DNA of 7,084 nt from Bdellovibrio sp. (GTDB lineage: Bacteria > Bdellovibrionota > Bdellovibrionia > Bdellovibrionales > Bdellovibrionaceae). Location: contig JAHRXB010000241.1 in the NCBI GenBank assembly GCA_019104905.1, forward strand, positions 1 to 7,084. The letters are read 5' to 3'. Under the pieces are notes generated by a model that saw only the letters and a list, made by a program, of their open reading frames with translations, was not told the DNA's origin and did no database searches. This document shows positions 6,329 to 7,084 of the stretch, in pieces (the stretch's first letter is position 1; each line of letters starts with the position of its first letter). The translations under genes and the position numbers were made by a program.

Positions 6329-6928
6329 ATGAAAAGACTTATCAATATCGTGATCGTATTATTTGCGTGGCCCGTGTGGGCTCTTGACACCACAGAAGAA
6401 TATTCCCATGGGCTCTCGGATTTCGAAGCCTATTCATTCAAAAATTCCACAGAAAATGCCATTACCCTGGTTGCGGGCTACGGGCATTCAAACTGGGTGA
6501 ATCCGTCGTTGGTGGTTCACAATCACGCGGAGACCAGTTTGGGGAACTTCTCCCATGTCTACTCAAACATAGTCGATATCGATCTTTTGGCGGCGACAAG
6601 CCTCAACAGCGAAGCGAATCATTTTTCTCTGGGGACCGAGGTGACCTATCCATCGGTGAAGTTCAATCCGTATCTTAAAGGCACCCTGGATTTTGAAGGT
6701 GAGGAGCAGCTCGGCACTGGAGTGATGGGTCTTAGTTGGAATGCGAATTCCCATATCGAGATGTTGACAGAGATTTCTTTTGATCTGAGTCGGGGTAAGA
6801 GGCAGCACGTGGCGGTGGGCCTAAATTTTAAGCAGTCTCAAAGTATCGAATTGATCTCAGAGGTGGGCCATAGCTATGAGGACGAGGGGGCCTTCGCGAG
6901 CCTTGGCCTCATATGGACTCGAAACTGA
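6329..6928 (+). CDS. Exported protein, probable small outer-membrane beta-barrel, family not recognised
   Basis: A 199-residue protein I cannot assign to a named family. It opens with a Sec-type signal peptide: basic MKR, a hydrophobic core INIVIVLFAWPV and a plausible cleavage after A18 (VWA-LD). The mature part has no further hydrophobic helices; instead it has many short alternating polar/hydrophobic stretches, for example NAITLVAGYGHS (43-54), SHIEMLTEISFDLS (141-154), QHVAVGLNFKQ (159-169), SIELISEVGHSY (172-183) and a final strand AFASLGLIWTRN. This is typical of an 8- to 10-stranded outer-membrane barrel, although the last residue is not aromatic. Nine histidines (including HNH at 64-66) are noticeable. 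The ATG at 6329 is preferred because GGAGG is close upstream and it yields the signal peptide; an in-frame start at 6275 would bury that peptide. Its leader has an FNR-like dyad and a ribosome-site hairpin, so expression is probably conditional. Confidence 0.75.
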   Translation: MKRLINIVIVLFAWPVWALDTTEEYSHGLSDFEAYSFKNSTENAITLVAGYGHSNWVNPSLVVHNHAETSLGNFSHVYSNIVDIDLLAATSLNSEANHFSLGTEVTYPSVKFNPYLKGTLDFEGEEQLGTGVMGLSWNANSHIEMLTEISFDLSRGKRQHVAVGLNFKQSQSIELISEVGHSYEDEGAFASLGLIWTRN

Positions 6929-6931
6929 TCC

Positions 6932-6965
6932 TCCTCCACCGATAGGCTGGAACTGAGGAATTTTT
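6932..6965 (+). terminator. Weak candidate terminator after the exported-protein gene
   Basis: TCCTC (6932-6936) can pair with GAGGA (6955-6959), followed after one A by TTTTT (6961-6965). The loop is 18 nt with only short inner pairing, so the structure is marginal. Confidence 0.3.
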
Positions 6966-6972
6966 GGAATTC

Positions 6973-6986
6973 TTGATTTCGATCAA
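6973..6986. promoter_or_regulatory. Perfect FNR/DNR-type box, TTGAT-N4-ATCAA
   Basis: TTGAT TTCG ATCAA matches the FNR-family consensus at all 10 arm positions. Its centre (6979.5) is 41.5 bp before 7021. TAGTAT (7009-7014, 4 of 6 to TATAAT) would place the transcription start at about 7021, the standard class II activator geometry. FNR, FixK, DNR and NnrR proteins share this type of site, so the sequence does not say whether the signal is low oxygen or nitric oxide. Confidence 0.85.
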
Positions 6987-7008
6987 TTTCTTATATGATC
7001 TATCTCAT

Positions 7009-7014
7009 TAGTAT
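7009..7014 (+). promoter_or_regulatory. Candidate -10 element of the norC-like gene
   Basis: TAGTAT is placed 22 bp after the FNR box, giving a start near 7021. No TTGACA-like -35 is present apart from the box itself, as expected for a class II activated promoter. TATGAT at 6994-6999 is a better hexamer but too close to the box for activation. Confidence 0.5.
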
Positions 7015-7030
7015 GAAGGCGTTAAACCTT

Positions 7031-7037
7031 AAAGGAG
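7031..7037 (+). promoter_or_regulatory. Shine-Dalgarno of the norC-like gene
   Basis: AAAGGAG lies 5 nt before ATG 7043 and selects it over an in-frame ATG at 7013, which has no ribosome site and would lie upstream of the predicted transcription start. Confidence 0.75.
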
Positions 7038-7042
7038 CCTTC

Positions 7043-7084
7043 ATGTTAACTAAATCTGCAGCCAAGAAGTTCTTCATCATTGGG
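7043..7084 (+). CDS. Start of a gene, possibly nitric oxide reductase cytochrome c subunit, cut by the window end
   Basis: Only 14 codons are visible, MLTKSAAKKFFIIG, with no stop before the edge. The pattern TK-x-AA-(K/R)-x-x-F followed by hydrophobic residues resembles, from memory, the N-terminus of NorC, where a similar stretch leads directly into the single membrane anchor of the cytochrome c subunit. A perfect FNR/DNR-type box at the class II distance upstream fits, because nor operons are classic targets of such regulators. If correct, NorB, which reduces nitric oxide to nitrous oxide, should follow. Fourteen residues cannot prove the family; another small membrane-anchored cytochrome or an unrelated membrane protein remains possible. 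That a gene starts here is much surer than its identity. Confidence 0.5.
   Translation, partial: MLTKSAAKKFFIIG

Overview
The window looks like a stretch of chromosome from a free-living, flagellated, Gram-negative proteobacterium-like organism. The base composition is moderate. The gene mix (chemoreceptor, 7TM histidine kinase, anchored thioredoxin, FNR-type operators, exported wall or outer-membrane protein) and the flavour of the sequences suggest the Bdellovibrio group, but that placement is an inference from recognition and no marker gene is present. It reads as ordinary chromosome: there are no insertion sequences, integrases, CRISPR repeats, tRNAs or rRNAs.

Left part (1-3375, plus strand): the 3' bulk of a methyl-accepting chemotaxis protein that lacks a HAMP domain, a convincing intrinsic terminator (1566-1597), and then a stand-alone sensor histidine kinase (7TM, PAS, HisKA and ATPase domains). 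The kinase's best promoter lies so close to its ATG that the mRNA may be nearly leaderless. On the minus strand, converging on the kinase with only 6 bp between stops, is a membrane-anchored TlpA/ResA-like thioredoxin (3382-3897).

Right part (about 3898-7084, plus strand): divergent from the thioredoxin gene is a two-gene unit, a DGC-domain cysteine-rich protein followed 9 bp later by a 591-residue group II PLP-dependent amino-acid decarboxylase of the bacterial tyrosine-decarboxylase-like type. Next comes a 199-residue exported protein, probably a small outer-membrane beta-barrel, and then the first 14 codons of a gene whose N-terminus resembles NorC, the cytochrome c subunit of nitric oxide reductase.

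The right part appears to be joined by regulation. A perfect FNR/DNR-type box, TTGAT-N4-ATCAA (6973-6986), sits exactly where a class II FNR activator site should be relative to a -10-like element in front of the norC-like gene. A second FNR-like dyad, GTGAT-N4-ATCAC (6212-6225), lies between the decarboxylase and the exported-protein gene. A 10-bp dyad GTGG(G/T)CCCAC occurs in the leaders of both the DGC gene and the exported-protein gene; in the latter it is the tip of a 28-bp dyad whose 3' arm covers part of the Shine-Dalgarno sequence. The working hypothesis is a low-oxygen or nitric-oxide-responsive locus in which a DGC protein, a decarboxylase, an envelope protein and a nitric oxide reductase are switched on together. 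The norC call rests on 14 residues and needs the downstream sequence.
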